Shown piece after piece: positions 39,653-47,999 of a DNA stretch of 64,000 nucleotides. The notes beneath the pieces are model-generated. The model did not search any database, was not told the origin of the DNA, and saw only the letters and a program-made list of their open reading frames with translations. Source of the stretch: Empedobacter sp036647415 (lineage in GTDB: Bacteria > Bacteroidota > Bacteroidia > Flavobacteriales > Weeksellaceae); NCBI RefSeq assembly GCF_036647415.1, contig NZ_JAVXKG010000008.1, forward strand, positions 1 to 64,000, written 5' to 3'. The position numbers and the translations under genes were made by a program. Each line of letters begins with the position of its first letter. The first letter of the stretch is position 1.

Positions 39653-41236
39653 ATGAAAGGTTTTTTCAAAGTTATTAACATTATTTTACTGGTTATCATC
39701 ATATTTCTGGTAGGATTTTTAGTCGGTAAAAAATACGATTTTGCTCTTGATGATAATAAAGATATCATTGGTTTGCAATATTCGGATAACGAACAGAAAA
39801 TTCGTCGATTAGTATCTTTGATAGACAATGAATATGTAAATGAAGTTAATTCGGATAGCTTGGTTGATGATGCAATCAACTATATGGTTGGTAAACTAGA
39901 TCCGCACAGTACATATATCAACAAAGCTTCTGTACAAGAGGCAGAAGAACAAATAAAAGGTGAATTTGTAGGTATTGGTATACAATTCAGAACGCTGAAT
40001 GATACAATAATTGTAGAGCGTACAATTCCTGGAACTTCTAATACAGGTAAATTACAATTCGGAGATCAAGTAATTTCGGTAGACAATCAATCTTTAATTG
40101 CGAAAGATAATAAAACAATTGAAACTTTACTGAAAGGTAAAAAAGGTTCAGAAGTTAATTTATCCGTTATTCGAGATAAGAAATTAATTGCTATAAAACT
40201 AAAACGTACAATTGTTCCAATTGCAACAGTTACTGGAGAACACATGTTAACAAAAGATATGGGATATATCAAATTAACACGTTTTTCAGAAAACTCTGCG
40301 TCGGAAGTTCATCAAGCCCTAGATAATTTAGTTGGACGAGGAATGAAAACCTTGGTTTTCGATTTGCGAGGAAATGGTGGAGGAATTATGCGCGTTGCAG
40401 AAGAAATTGCCGATGAGTTTTTAACAAAAGATGAATTAATTGTTTATACTCAAGATAAATCTAAAAAGAAAAAATACATCTACGCAACCAATTATGGTCT
40501 TTTTGAGAAAGGAAAAGTCTATGTTCTGATTGATGAAAGTTCAGCTTCATCAAGTGAAATTGTAGCAGGTGCTTTACAAGATTATGGACGAGGAACAATT
40601 GTTGGTCGACGTTCTTTTGGAAAAGGTTTGGTGCAACGTGAAATTAATTTAGGTGATAATACACGTGTCCGTTTAACGGTTGCCAATTATTTTACACCAT
40701 CAGGACGATCTATTCAAAAACCATACGATAAAGGAACAGCGAAGTACAGTGATGATTTGTATGAGCGTTTAAAATCAGGAGAATTATACAATAAAGACTC
40801 TATCAAAGTCAATAAAAATTTAGAATATACAGCACCATCAGGTAAAAAAGTTTACGGTGGTGGAGGAATTATACCAGATGAATTTGTGGCTTTAGATACA
40901 AATTCTGTTGCAAATTGGTTGTATTATAATCAAGATGCGAATTACTTTAACGACTTTTTGTTCAAAAAAATATATTCAATTCATGACTTCTTCATGTTTC
41001 ATAATGAGAAAACATATTTACGCTATTTTAGTGCAGGTATGTATAGAGAAGAATTTTTGGGTGTTTTAGGAATTCCAGCAAAGGAGTTCAATCCAATTTA
41101 TTCGACTACTGTGGATAATTACATGAAAGCTGTTATAGCAGAGGACTTATATGGTTCGCGCGCCTTTTATGAAATTTGGAGTCCAGAGGATGAAATGATA
41201 AAGCGAATTTTTGAACTAGAAAATAAAACAAAATAA
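39653..41236 (+). CDS. S41-family C-terminal processing peptidase (CtpA/Prc-like) with PDZ domain
   Basis: Periplasmic serine protease anchored by an N-terminal helix (about 5-25). PDZ domain at about 95-185 (GIGIQFRTLNDTIIVERTIPGTSNTGKLQFGDQVISVD), then the S41 catalytic domain with FDLRGNGGG (about 236-244), the nucleophile region SSASSSEIVAG (296-306) and the general-base Lys324 in RSFGKG. A C-terminal region of about 110 residues follows the catalytic core. Begins with no gap after dCMP deaminase and ends with no gap before xerD, so translation is coupled. The substrate is unknown; envelope proteins are likely. Confidence 0.92.
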   Translation: MKGFFKVINIILLVIIIFLVGFLVGKKYDFALDDNKDIIGLQYSDNEQKIRRLVSLIDNEYVNEVNSDSLVDDAINYMVGKLDPHSTYINKASVQEAEEQIKGEFVGIGIQFRTLNDTIIVERTIPGTSNTGKLQFGDQVISVDNQSLIAKDNKTIETLLKGKKGSEVNLSVIRDKKLIAIKLKRTIVPIATVTGEHMLTKDMGYIKLTRFSENSASEVHQALDNLVGRGMKTLVFDLRGNGGGIMRVAEEIADEFLTKDELIVYTQDKSKKKKYIYATNYGLFEKGKVYVLIDESSASSSEIVAGALQDYGRGTIVGRRSFGKGLVQREINLGDNTRVRLTVANYFTPSGRSIQKPYDKGTAKYSDDLYERLKSGELYNKDSIKVNKNLEYTAPSGKKVYGGGGIIPDEFVALDTNSVANWLYYNQDANYFNDFLFKKIYSIHDFFMFHNEKTYLRYFSAGMYREEFLGVLGIPAKEFNPIYSTTVDNYMKAVIAEDLYGSRAFYEIWSPEDEMIKRIFELENKTK

Positions 41237-42124
41237 ATGCACTGGAAAGATGCTTTGTATGACTATCAAATGTATCTGAAATTAGAAAAACGAGTTTCTG
41301 CCAATACAATTGAAGGTTATCTACATGATATACAAAAACTGATTAATCATTCTGATAAACAACCGTTAGATTATACACAAGATGATTTGACGGCTTTTAT
41401 ACACGATTTTGCATCAAGCGATTACAGTGTACGCTCGCAAGCGCGTGTAATTTCGGGTTTAAAAAGTTTTTTCGGTTATTTACAATTAGAAGATTTTAGA
41501 GAAGATAATCCAACTTCGCTTTTGGAAACGCCAAAAATAGGAATGAAATTACCGGATGTTTTATCAGAAAAAGAAATTGATAAAATGACAGAAGTAATTG
41601 ATTTATCTAAGCCAGAAGGCGAACGAAATAGAGCAATTATAGAAACACTTTACGGTTGTGGTTTACGTGTTTCGGAACTGATAAATCTTAAAATTTCTGA
41701 TCTATTTTTTGATGATGGATTTATTCGCGTTATCGGAAAAGGAAATAAACAAAGGTTGGTTCCTATAAGCGATTATACAATAAAATACATTAACTTGTAT
41801 AAGGAAACAATTCGTAATCATATCACTATAAAGCCAGGATTTGAAGATTTTTTATTTTTAAATAGAAGAGGAAAAAATCTGACTCGCGTGATGATTTTTA
41901 CAATTGTAAAAGAATTATCGATAATTGCAGGTGTTAAAAAAACAATTAGTCCGCATACTTTTCGACATTCATTTGCGACACATTTGTTAAAAAATGGAGC
42001 AGATTTGCGTGCGATACAATTGATGTTAGGACACGAAAGTATTACAACAACCGAGATTTACACACATGTAGATCAAGAATATATTAGAGATGCAATTATC
42101 AAATTTCATCCAAGAAATAAATAA
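41237..42124 (+). CDS. xerD: Site-specific tyrosine recombinase XerD
   Basis: Resolves chromosome dimers at dif together with XerC and FtsK. N-terminal SAM-like DNA-binding domain (about 5-90) and the catalytic domain with all six residues: Arg144 (GLRVSEL), Lys168 (GKGNKQR), His240 and Arg243 (HTFRHSFATH), His266 (GHESITTT) and nucleophile Tyr275 (IYTHV). Length 295 is normal. Its position after ctp in a housekeeping operon argues for a chromosomal Xer rather than a mobile-element integrase. The ATG abuts the protease stop codon. Confidence 0.93.
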   Translation: MHWKDALYDYQMYLKLEKRVSANTIEGYLHDIQKLINHSDKQPLDYTQDDLTAFIHDFASSDYSVRSQARVISGLKSFFGYLQLEDFREDNPTSLLETPKIGMKLPDVLSEKEIDKMTEVIDLSKPEGERNRAIIETLYGCGLRVSELINLKISDLFFDDGFIRVIGKGNKQRLVPISDYTIKYINLYKETIRNHITIKPGFEDFLFLNRRGKNLTRVMIFTIVKELSIIAGVKKTISPHTFRHSFATHLLKNGADLRAIQLMLGHESITTTEIYTHVDQEYIRDAIIKFHPRNK

Positions 42125-42142
42125 CCAAAACTTAACTTTTAT

Positions 42143-42658
42143 ATGATTAAGTCTTTCAAATTTTGTCCAAACTGTGGTCATTCAATTCCCGAATTTAATT
42201 TCCGAAGAATGGCATGTGATCATTGTAATTTGGTTTATTATCAAAACGTAGCAGCTGCTGTTGCGGTAATTTTACGAAAAGACGATAAACTATTATTTAC
42301 TGTTCGTAATAAAGAACCACAAAAAGGAAAGTTAGATTTAGCAGGAGGTTTCACAGATCCTGATGAGTCTGCAGAAAGAACCTGTCAACGCGAAATCGAA
42401 GAAGAATTAGGAATTACAATTCCGTTAGATAATTTCACTTATTTTATATCTAAACCCAATAATTACGAGTATAAAGGAATTCCATATAAAACGTGTGATT
42501 TAGCTTTTATTGCAGATTTTCCAGATGAAGAAATTGTATTAGAAAAGGAAGAAATTGCTGCCGTAAAATGGATTGCAATAGATGAAATTAATTTAGATGA
42601 AATTGGTTTCGATTCCTTAAGAAGAGTAGTAGAAATCTATATAAAATCAATAAAATAA
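42143..42658 (+). CDS. Nudix hydrolase with N-terminal zinc ribbon
   Basis: Cleaves a nucleoside diphosphate linked to another moiety; the exact substrate is unknown. Zinc ribbon at the N-terminus (FCPNCGHSIPEF ... MACDHCN, four cysteines in residues 7-28) as in NudC-like enzymes, then the Nudix box GGFTDPDESAERTCQREIEEELGI (about 72-95), an exact GX5EX7REUXEEXGU match. Length 171. Begins 18 bases after xerD and ends one base before the next gene. Confidence 0.9.
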   Translation: MIKSFKFCPNCGHSIPEFNFRRMACDHCNLVYYQNVAAAVAVILRKDDKLLFTVRNKEPQKGKLDLAGGFTDPDESAERTCQREIEEELGITIPLDNFTYFISKPNNYEYKGIPYKTCDLAFIADFPDEEIVLEKEEIAAVKWIAIDEINLDEIGFDSLRRVVEIYIKSIK

Positions 42659-42659
42659 G

Positions 42660-43190
42660 GTGAGTTTTCCTGTTTTGAAGTCTGAAAGATTAATTTTAAG
42701 ACAAATAAGACAAGATGATATTCAAAATATTTTTAAAGGATTATCACATCCAGAAGTTATTGCATATTATGGTGTTAGCTACAAATCTTTAGAAGAAACA
42801 CAAGAACAGATTGATTGGTATAAAAATTTAGAAGAAACAGAAACTGGAATTTATTGGGCGATTTGTTCTATTGATAATTCAATTTTTTATGGAATTGGAG
42901 GATTGAATAATTTAGATAGAAAAAATAAAAAAGCTGAAATTGGATTTTGGCTTTTACCAGAATTTTGGAAACAAGGATTTATGCAAGAAGCATTTCCATT
43001 AATTTGTGATTTTGGTTATAATTCTTTTAATCTACATAGAATAGAAGGATTTGTTGACTCAAAAAACATGAATTGTAAAAACGCAATAGAGAAAATGGGA
43101 TTTGTTTTTGAAGGAACAATGAGAGATTGCGAAATTAAAGATGACCAATATTTAAGTGTAGATTTATATTCAAAATTAAAAACGGATTAA
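42660..43190 (+). CDS. GNAT acetyltransferase, RimJ/RimL type
   Basis: N-acetyltransferase of the RimJ/RimL group. N-terminal block LKSERLILRQIRQDDIQNIF, the central IGGLNNLDRKNKKAEIGFWLLPEFWKQGFMQEA (acetyl-CoA motif A, Q-G-F-M-Q-E-A) and NLHRIEGFVDSKNMNCKNAIEKMGF, the classical C-terminal block. GTG start, one base after the Nudix stop codon, so it belongs to the same transcript. Substrate unknown (protein N-termini or a small molecule). Confidence 0.88.
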   Translation: MSFPVLKSERLILRQIRQDDIQNIFKGLSHPEVIAYYGVSYKSLEETQEQIDWYKNLEETETGIYWAICSIDNSIFYGIGGLNNLDRKNKKAEIGFWLLPEFWKQGFMQEAFPLICDFGYNSFNLHRIEGFVDSKNMNCKNAIEKMGFVFEGTMRDCEIKDDQYLSVDLYSKLKTD

Positions 43191-43202
43191 AGAAAATTTA
43201 AA

Positions 43203-43730
43203 ATGAAAAAAATACTTTTATTAGGAGCTGTTTTTATAACAATAGTTTCATGCAGTACAAGAAATGTTGCGGTAGATTATGATCGAGATTTTAATTTTGA
43301 ACAAAATAAAACGTACTCATTTGTAGAAACAAATAATTTGGGATTAAATGATTTAGATTCGGCAAGATTATTTTCTTCGATAGAGAAAGGAATGTTATAT
43401 CGTGGTTTTCAACAATCAAATAATGCTAATTTAGCAGTACAAGTAAAACCAGAAGAATATGTTTCGAAAGAACAAAATTCGAACGTAGGAATCGGAATGG
43501 GAACTGGAGGATATGGTTTTGGTGGAGGTGTTTCGGTTGGTATTCCGATTATGTCACAAAAACTGAATCAGAATTATACAGTATCCATGTTTAGTGATGG
43601 ACGTTTGGTTTGGGAAGGAATTCTTAAAATACAAATGCCGCTAAAAGCATCACCAGAAGTAAGAGCAGAAAATATACAGAGAGGAGTTTTGAAAATGTTA
43701 AAAGATTTTCCACCTCAAGCCAAAAAATAA
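43203..43730 (+). CDS. DUF4136 family lipoprotein
   Basis: A 175-residue lipoprotein (lipobox IVSC, Cys17). The mature part begins with VAVDYDRDFNFEQNKTYSFVE, the typical opening of DUF4136, and has a glycine-rich stretch (GIGMGTGGYGFGGGVSVGIP, about 100-119) followed by YTVSMFSDGRLVWEG. Family members are small periplasmic or outer-membrane lipoproteins of unknown function. It lies 12 bases after the acetyltransferase and ends the operon at a terminator. Confidence 0.82.
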   Translation: MKKILLLGAVFITIVSCSTRNVAVDYDRDFNFEQNKTYSFVETNNLGLNDLDSARLFSSIEKGMLYRGFQQSNNANLAVQVKPEEYVSKEQNSNVGIGMGTGGYGFGGGVSVGIPIMSQKLNQNYTVSMFSDGRLVWEGILKIQMPLKASPEVRAENIQRGVLKMLKDFPPQAKK

Positions 43731-43734
43731 AACA

Positions 43735-43766
43735 TAAAAAACGAGAACATTTGTTCTCGTTTTTTA
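43735..43766. terminator. Bidirectional terminator between convergent genes
   Basis: Eight-base-pair core ACGAGAAC / GTTCTCGT with a 4-base loop, flanked by an A-run on the left and a T-run on the right. Confidence 0.88.
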
Positions 43767-44240
43767 TTATAATTTAAAAACCAATTCGTTTTCTTCGCTT
43801 GGTTTTAGTTTTGATTTTTGTAAAAGTTTTAATGTTTCAGGTTGATTCGCATTTGCTTTGGCAGCAAGTTTTTCTAATTTTAACTCATCTTTTGCGTAAT
43901 CTACAATCGCATTTATTACTTCTGTTCCGTAACCTTTGTTCTGAAATTTACGTTTCAGTCGAATGTTAACTACTGGTCCAAATTTTGTTTGACGCAATCC
44001 GCCCCAACCAACAAAACGACCACTTTTTTTCTCGTGAACACCCCATAAACCAAAACCAAATTCTTGGTAATGTTTTTCCATATTTTGAATAAAAAACTGT
44101 GCTTCCTCTTCAGATTTATATGGTTTTTCGTTTACGATTTTCATCAATTCTTGATCCGAATTCATTTGAAATAATTCGTATGCATCAATTTCAAAAAATT
44201 CACGTAAAACTAATTGTTTTGTTTCACAAATAACTTTCAT
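43767..44240 (-). CDS. GNAT acetyltransferase, RimJ/RimL type
   Basis: A 157-residue N-acetyltransferase. N-terminal LVLREFFEIDAYELFQM, then GFGLWGVHEKKSGRFVGWGGL and the motif A segment RLKRKFQNKGYGTEVINAIVDYA (R/Q-x-x-G-Y-G, about 95-117). The NANQPETLKLLQKSKLK block near the end is also typical. It lacks the usual aromatic C-terminal strand and is a little short. Monocistronic; unrelated in sequence to the other acetyltransferase 600 bases away. Substrate unknown. Confidence 0.85.
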   Translation of the reverse strand: MKVICETKQLVLREFFEIDAYELFQMNSDQELMKIVNEKPYKSEEEAQFFIQNMEKHYQEFGFGLWGVHEKKSGRFVGWGGLRQTKFGPVVNIRLKRKFQNKGYGTEVINAIVDYAKDELKLEKLAAKANANQPETLKLLQKSKLKPSEENELVFKL

Positions 44241-44259
44241 TCATTTTTTTTACTTGCTA

Positions 44260-44267
44260 CAAAGTTA
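44260..44267 (-). promoter_or_regulatory. -7 element of the acetyltransferase gene
   Basis: Minus-strand TAACTTTG, an exact TAnnTTTG match 19 bases upstream of the ATG. Confidence 0.45.
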
Positions 44268-44283
44268 GTATGAATTGGAGAAT

Positions 44284-44316
44284 AAAAAAAGTCTTATCAA
44301 AACAGATAAGACTTTT
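44284..44316. terminator. Terminator of the xth-lipoprotein unit
   Basis: Stem AAAAAGTCTTATC / GATAAGACTTTTT, loop AAAACA. The left A-run gives a U-run on the minus strand. Confidence 0.85.
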
Positions 44317-44319
44317 TGG

Positions 44320-44847
44320 TTATTTTTTTGTTCCAGTTGTTTTGGCTGGTGTTGTAGGCGCTGGTGTACTTGTAGCAGCAGAAACCTTTTGATTAATTTC
44401 CATTGTTAAGATTTGTTTCTTAAGATTGAAAATTTCGGTGTCTTTTGCATCTAATTTAGCATCAAGATCTTTTACTTTTTGTGTTAAATCAGCTACTTGC
44501 TTTTCTTTATCATTCAATTGTGTATAGAATAATTTAGATTTTTCACCAGAACTATTCAAAGCCGAATATAATTCTTGCATAGAAGAATCGTATTCTTTTT
44601 GAGTAGCTTTTATGATATGTTGCGTATTAACTAATGCAGTGTCTTTTGCATACAATTCTTTTTTTGTACGTTCTAAATCTTTTTCAAGATTTTCGATTTT
44701 TAGATTTGCTAATGTCAAATCTTTCGACGTACTTGATTGGTCGTCTAATGCTTTGTAATAGTTATTCTCTAACTCTTGAAATTGTTTTTGAGGAACACAA
44801 CTTGTTAGTGCGAAAACTGTTAAACAACTAAGGATAATTTTTTTCAT
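44320..44847 (-). CDS. Coiled-coil lipoprotein, function unknown
   Basis: A 175-residue lipoprotein (MKKIILSCLTVFALTSC, lipobox Cys17) whose mature part is almost entirely a predicted coiled coil (about 25-150; heptads such as LANLKIENLEKDLERTKKEL and KQVADLTQKVKDLDAKLDAKD), followed by an Ala/Thr/Pro-rich tail (STPAPTTPAKTTG). It resembles the N-terminal part of some flavobacterial OmpA-type proteins without their peptidoglycan domain. The start is the second possible ATG; the longer form would extend into the exonuclease gene. Co-transcribed with xth (11-base gap). Confidence 0.72.
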   Translation of the reverse strand: MKKIILSCLTVFALTSCVPQKQFQELENNYYKALDDQSSTSKDLTLANLKIENLEKDLERTKKELYAKDTALVNTQHIIKATQKEYDSSMQELYSALNSSGEKSKLFYTQLNDKEKQVADLTQKVKDLDAKLDAKDTEIFNLKKQILTMEINQKVSAATSTPAPTTPAKTTGTKK

Positions 44848-44858
44848 TTTTATAAAAC

Positions 44859-45623
44859 TTAAACGTCTAATTCTACTAAAACAGGACAATGGTCCGAATG
44901 TTTTGCTTCTGGTAAAATAGCGGCTCTTTTCATGTTATCACGTAAAGTATCGCTCACCATATTATAATCTATTCGCCAACCTTTGTTATTATTGCGCGAA
45001 TTTGCACGGTATGACCACCACGAATAGTTGTGTGGTTCTTTTACAAAGTAACGAAAAGAATCTATCATTCCGCATTCTTCTATAAAAGCTGTCATCCATT
45101 CTCTTTCTATTGGTAAAAAACCAGAAACTTTTGCATTCCTTACCGGATCATGAATATCAATTGCTTCGTGACAAATATTATAATCACCACAGATAACTAA
45201 ATTAGGGTGCGAAATTTTAAGCTCTTTAATATAATTTTTAAAGTCTTCGCAAAATTGTAATTTAAAATCTAAGCGATCTATATTTGTTCCACTTGGTAAA
45301 TATAAACTGATAACAGAAACGTTGTCAAAATCTAATCTAAGAACGCGACCTTCAAAATCAATATAATCGATTCCTGTACCTATTTGTACATGATTTGGTT
45401 TTGTTTTAGAAAAAATAGCAACTCCACTGTAACCTTTTTTCTCTGCGGCATGCCAATAAATATGATAGCCTAAATCTTCAAAAGGTTTTGTATCCACTTG
45501 CTCTTGCATTGCTTTAGTTTCCTGAATACAAAATACATCTGGTTGTGCAGCTTGCAACCAATCAACCAAACCTTTGGTCATCGCTGCGCGAATTCCGTTT
45601 ACATTGTAACTGATGATCTTCAT
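44859..45623 (-). CDS. xth: Exodeoxyribonuclease III / AP endonuclease
   Basis: Base-excision repair nuclease of the ExoIII/APE1 family. Conserved blocks in order: YNVNGIRAAMTKGL (about 5-18), CIQETKAM with catalytic Glu, YSGVAIFSK, CGDYNICHEAIDIHDP (Asp and Asn), YSWWSYRANSRNNNKGWRIDYNMVS and the terminal SDHCPVLVEL with the active-site Asp and His. Length 254 is typical. First gene of a two-gene unit with the coiled-coil lipoprotein, divergent from the GIN-domain lipoprotein. Confidence 0.94.
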   Translation of the reverse strand: MKIISYNVNGIRAAMTKGLVDWLQAAQPDVFCIQETKAMQEQVDTKPFEDLGYHIYWHAAEKKGYSGVAIFSKTKPNHVQIGTGIDYIDFEGRVLRLDFDNVSVISLYLPSGTNIDRLDFKLQFCEDFKNYIKELKISHPNLVICGDYNICHEAIDIHDPVRNAKVSGFLPIEREWMTAFIEECGMIDSFRYFVKEPHNYSWWSYRANSRNNNKGWRIDYNMVSDTLRDNMKRAAILPEAKHSDHCPVLVELDV

Positions 45624-45735
45624 AGAAAGCGAAAATACTAAATATTTATGATGGATTGATTTAGAATTTTGAATAAAGTTTAATTTTTTGTGTAACTTTT
45701 CTAAAACTTAGACGTCTTATTATAAAATACACTAG

Positions 45736-46494
45736 ATGAAGTACATTTTAATTCCAATTTTAATATTCAGCTCGTTAGGATTTGCGAGTTGTTCGGTAGA
45801 TTTAAATTCAAAATCTCCAGTTTCTAATTATTTAGATAGAGTATCAGCAAGTGAGAATACAATTACACAAAAAAGAACAATTTCATCTTTTGAAGGAATT
45901 GATGTAAGTAGTGCTATTGCGGTAACTGTAAATGATGGTGATTATGATGGTGCAATTACGATAGAAGCACCTGATAATATAATGGATAGAATTGAGACGG
46001 AAGTGAAGAATGGAGTTTTGAAAATATCGATAAAAGGAACGGTTAATTTGAATAATGAAAAGATTAAAATTAATTTTCCTCACAAAAAATTAAGATCATT
46101 TTCTATTTCTGGTGCATCAAATGTAAATGTTATTCCAACTCTTAAAGTTGATAAACTAGCGGTTGATTTATCTGGAGCAAGTAACTTGAAATTAGATGTA
46201 GTATCTAATCAAATTGCGGTAGATAATTCTGGTGCATCAAGTATGAAAATTTCGGGTAATGTACAAGATTTAGCAATTTCGGTTTCTGGTGCATCATCTT
46301 TATTGGCAAAAGATTTGAAAGCTGCAAATGTAGTTGTTGATTGTTCTGGTGCAAGTTCTACAACTGTTTGGGCTGTTGATAGATTAACAGCTGATAGTTC
46401 TGGAGCAAGCTCTGTAAAATATGTGGACGAAAGTGGTTTGGTAGTTAAGGTAGAAACTTCGGGAATGTCATCTGTAAAGAAAATAAGTAAATAA
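45736..46494 (+). CDS. Lipoprotein with head-GIN (DUF2807) beta-solenoid domain
   Basis: A 252-residue lipoprotein (GFASC lipobox, Cys19). Residues 50-250 form the DUF2807 'head GIN' domain (FEGIDVSSAIAVTVNDGDYDGAITIEAPD). The second half holds seven SGAS-type turns (SGASN, SGASN, SGASS, SGASS, SGASS, SGASS, SGMSS) spaced about 20 residues apart, as expected of a right-handed beta-solenoid. The family is common in Bacteroidota and is labelled putative auto-transporter adhesin, though evidence for adhesion is weak. Single gene with its own terminator. Confidence 0.85.
   Translation: MKYILIPILIFSSLGFASCSVDLNSKSPVSNYLDRVSASENTITQKRTISSFEGIDVSSAIAVTVNDGDYDGAITIEAPDNIMDRIETEVKNGVLKISIKGTVNLNNEKIKINFPHKKLRSFSISGASNVNVIPTLKVDKLAVDLSGASNLKLDVVSNQIAVDNSGASSMKISGNVQDLAISVSGASSLLAKDLKAANVVVDCSGASSTTVWAVDRLTADSSGASSVKYVDESGLVVKVETSGMSSVKKISK
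46105..46480 (+). repeat. Seven-fold SGAS repeat in the GIN-domain gene
   Basis: Degenerate tandem coding repeat of about 60 bases (TCTGGTGCATCA-like cores) corresponding to successive solenoid rungs. Confidence 0.7.
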
Positions 46495-46514
46495 TAGATT
46501 AATTTTTAGTGCAT

Positions 46515-46552
46515 AAAAAAAATCGGATGAAATTTTTCATCCGATTTTTTTA
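46515..46552. terminator. Bidirectional terminator between GIN lipoprotein and porin genes
   Basis: Perfect 16-base-pair stem AAAAAATCGGATGAAA / TTTCATCCGATTTTTT with a 2-base centre between convergent genes. Confidence 0.9.
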
Positions 46553-46570
46553 TATTTATTATTTACATTT

Positions 46571-47980
46571 TTAGAATTGCCAACCTACAGTTAACAAGAA
46601 TAAATTGTTATTTAATTTTACTTCTGGCGCATAAGTATTAGGTAATGTTACAAAGTAATTATCATTATCTACATAATCAGATCCACCAATTAAGTGTTTG
46701 TATTTTTGTGTTTGGTATTGATATGCAGCATCTACATAAAATCCACCAAAATCATATCCTACACCAAAACTTGCACGGTTTATATCACCCATAAAAGTTT
46801 TCGTTAAACTTGTATTAGAGACAACATTATTTTCATTTGCAAGATCTAAATTGATGTTTTCGTAAGGAGAAGAAACATAATTGTAACCAGCTCTTAATTT
46901 TAAACGGTCAATACGATATTCTGCACCAACTCTTACTTCGCTCGAGTTTTTTACAAAATCATTGATAAAATTATTGTTTTGAGGGAAACTTCCTAAAGAG
47001 GCTGGTTTCAGTTTAGTTTCATTGTTCATGTGGTAGGTATAATCAGCTCCAAGAGAAAGATTTTTACCAACGACAAAACCTAAACTACCTACAACACGAC
47101 CTCCGCGTGTCATATCATAATCAGAAGAATACATGTAATAATTGTTTACTGTACCATCTTCGTTAAATGAATTATTTGCACTATAATAATCTTCGGCAAC
47201 GTTATACCAAACTGGCGAGTGGTAAGCTGCACCTAAGCGTACATTGTGATTTACTTTGTAAATAGCACCTAAAGAGAAAGAGAATCCTTGTCCTATTTCG
47301 TTATAAGGAGAACCATCTAAATTGTAAGCATAAATTTGATTATTTTGATCATTTCTTTCACCGTATTGCTCGTAAGCAGTATAGTTTGTTTCATGAAAAT
47401 TTAATCCAGCACCTAAATATAATTTATCATCATAAGTAGAACCAAAGTTTAAAGAGAATTTAGACTTGTAGCCTTCGATATCTTTTAAATATCCACCAAA
47501 AGTCCATGTATCACCATTATCGTTTCCAAATTTGATTCCTTCATTTGTTCCGATTGATGAAAAATTATCTAATCGTTGATTGACATAAGCAACACCTACA
47601 GAAAAACGATTCCATTTAGAGCCTTCATTATTAAAAACAAAAGTTCCACCAAATTGTTGAAAGTCGAAATTGCTATCGTTTTCTTTCAAGCTAGTTCCGA
47701 ATGTTGTTTTGTTACTAAATGTAGAAACACCAGTAGTAACTTGTACATCAGAGTTAATAGCAACTCCTAAACCTGCAGGGTTTTGTTCTACAGAATTTAT
47801 ATCACTACCTAATGCACCAACTGCACCACCAACACCAATATATTTAGCGTTACCGCTATTAATGTCTTGTGAATACAAGTTGATTGCGTTTGTAGAATAT
47901 TTGTAATCGTAACTTTTTCCTTGTTGAGCAAAAGCCAATGTACCAGCTAAGGTACATAGGCTTAATAATATTTTTTTCAT
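46571..47980 (-). CDS. OmpP1/FadL-family outer-membrane transport protein
   Basis: Outer-membrane beta-barrel related to the long-chain fatty acid and hydrocarbon channels FadL and TodX. Signal peptide (1-19, AFAQQ). The N-terminal plug motif is recognisable: GNAKYIGVGGAVGALGSDINSVEQNPAGLG (about 43-72, with the family NPAG). The rest is amphipathic strands ending in an aromatic residue (LLTVGWQF). At 469 residues it is complete. The repeat-rich lipoprotein gene lies 19 bases upstream on the same strand, so they are probably co-expressed; the ligand is unknown. Confidence 0.87.
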   Translation of the reverse strand: MKKILLSLCTLAGTLAFAQQGKSYDYKYSTNAINLYSQDINSGNAKYIGVGGAVGALGSDINSVEQNPAGLGVAINSDVQVTTGVSTFSNKTTFGTSLKENDSNFDFQQFGGTFVFNNEGSKWNRFSVGVAYVNQRLDNFSSIGTNEGIKFGNDNGDTWTFGGYLKDIEGYKSKFSLNFGSTYDDKLYLGAGLNFHETNYTAYEQYGERNDQNNQIYAYNLDGSPYNEIGQGFSFSLGAIYKVNHNVRLGAAYHSPVWYNVAEDYYSANNSFNEDGTVNNYYMYSSDYDMTRGGRVVGSLGFVVGKNLSLGADYTYHMNNETKLKPASLGSFPQNNNFINDFVKNSSEVRVGAEYRIDRLKLRAGYNYVSSPYENINLDLANENNVVSNTSLTKTFMGDINRASFGVGYDFGGFYVDAAYQYQTQKYKHLIGGSDYVDNDNYFVTLPNTYAPEVKLNNNLFLLTVGWQF

Positions 47981-47999
47981 TATCTAATTTAAAATTAAA

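Noticed and set aside
37248..42124. Mobile element carrying recombinase genes (Gcr-like plus XerD)
   Set aside because: The Gcr-family protein has no recombinase motif and XerD is the chromosomal dif recombinase in a conserved type of operon; no attachment repeats are seen.
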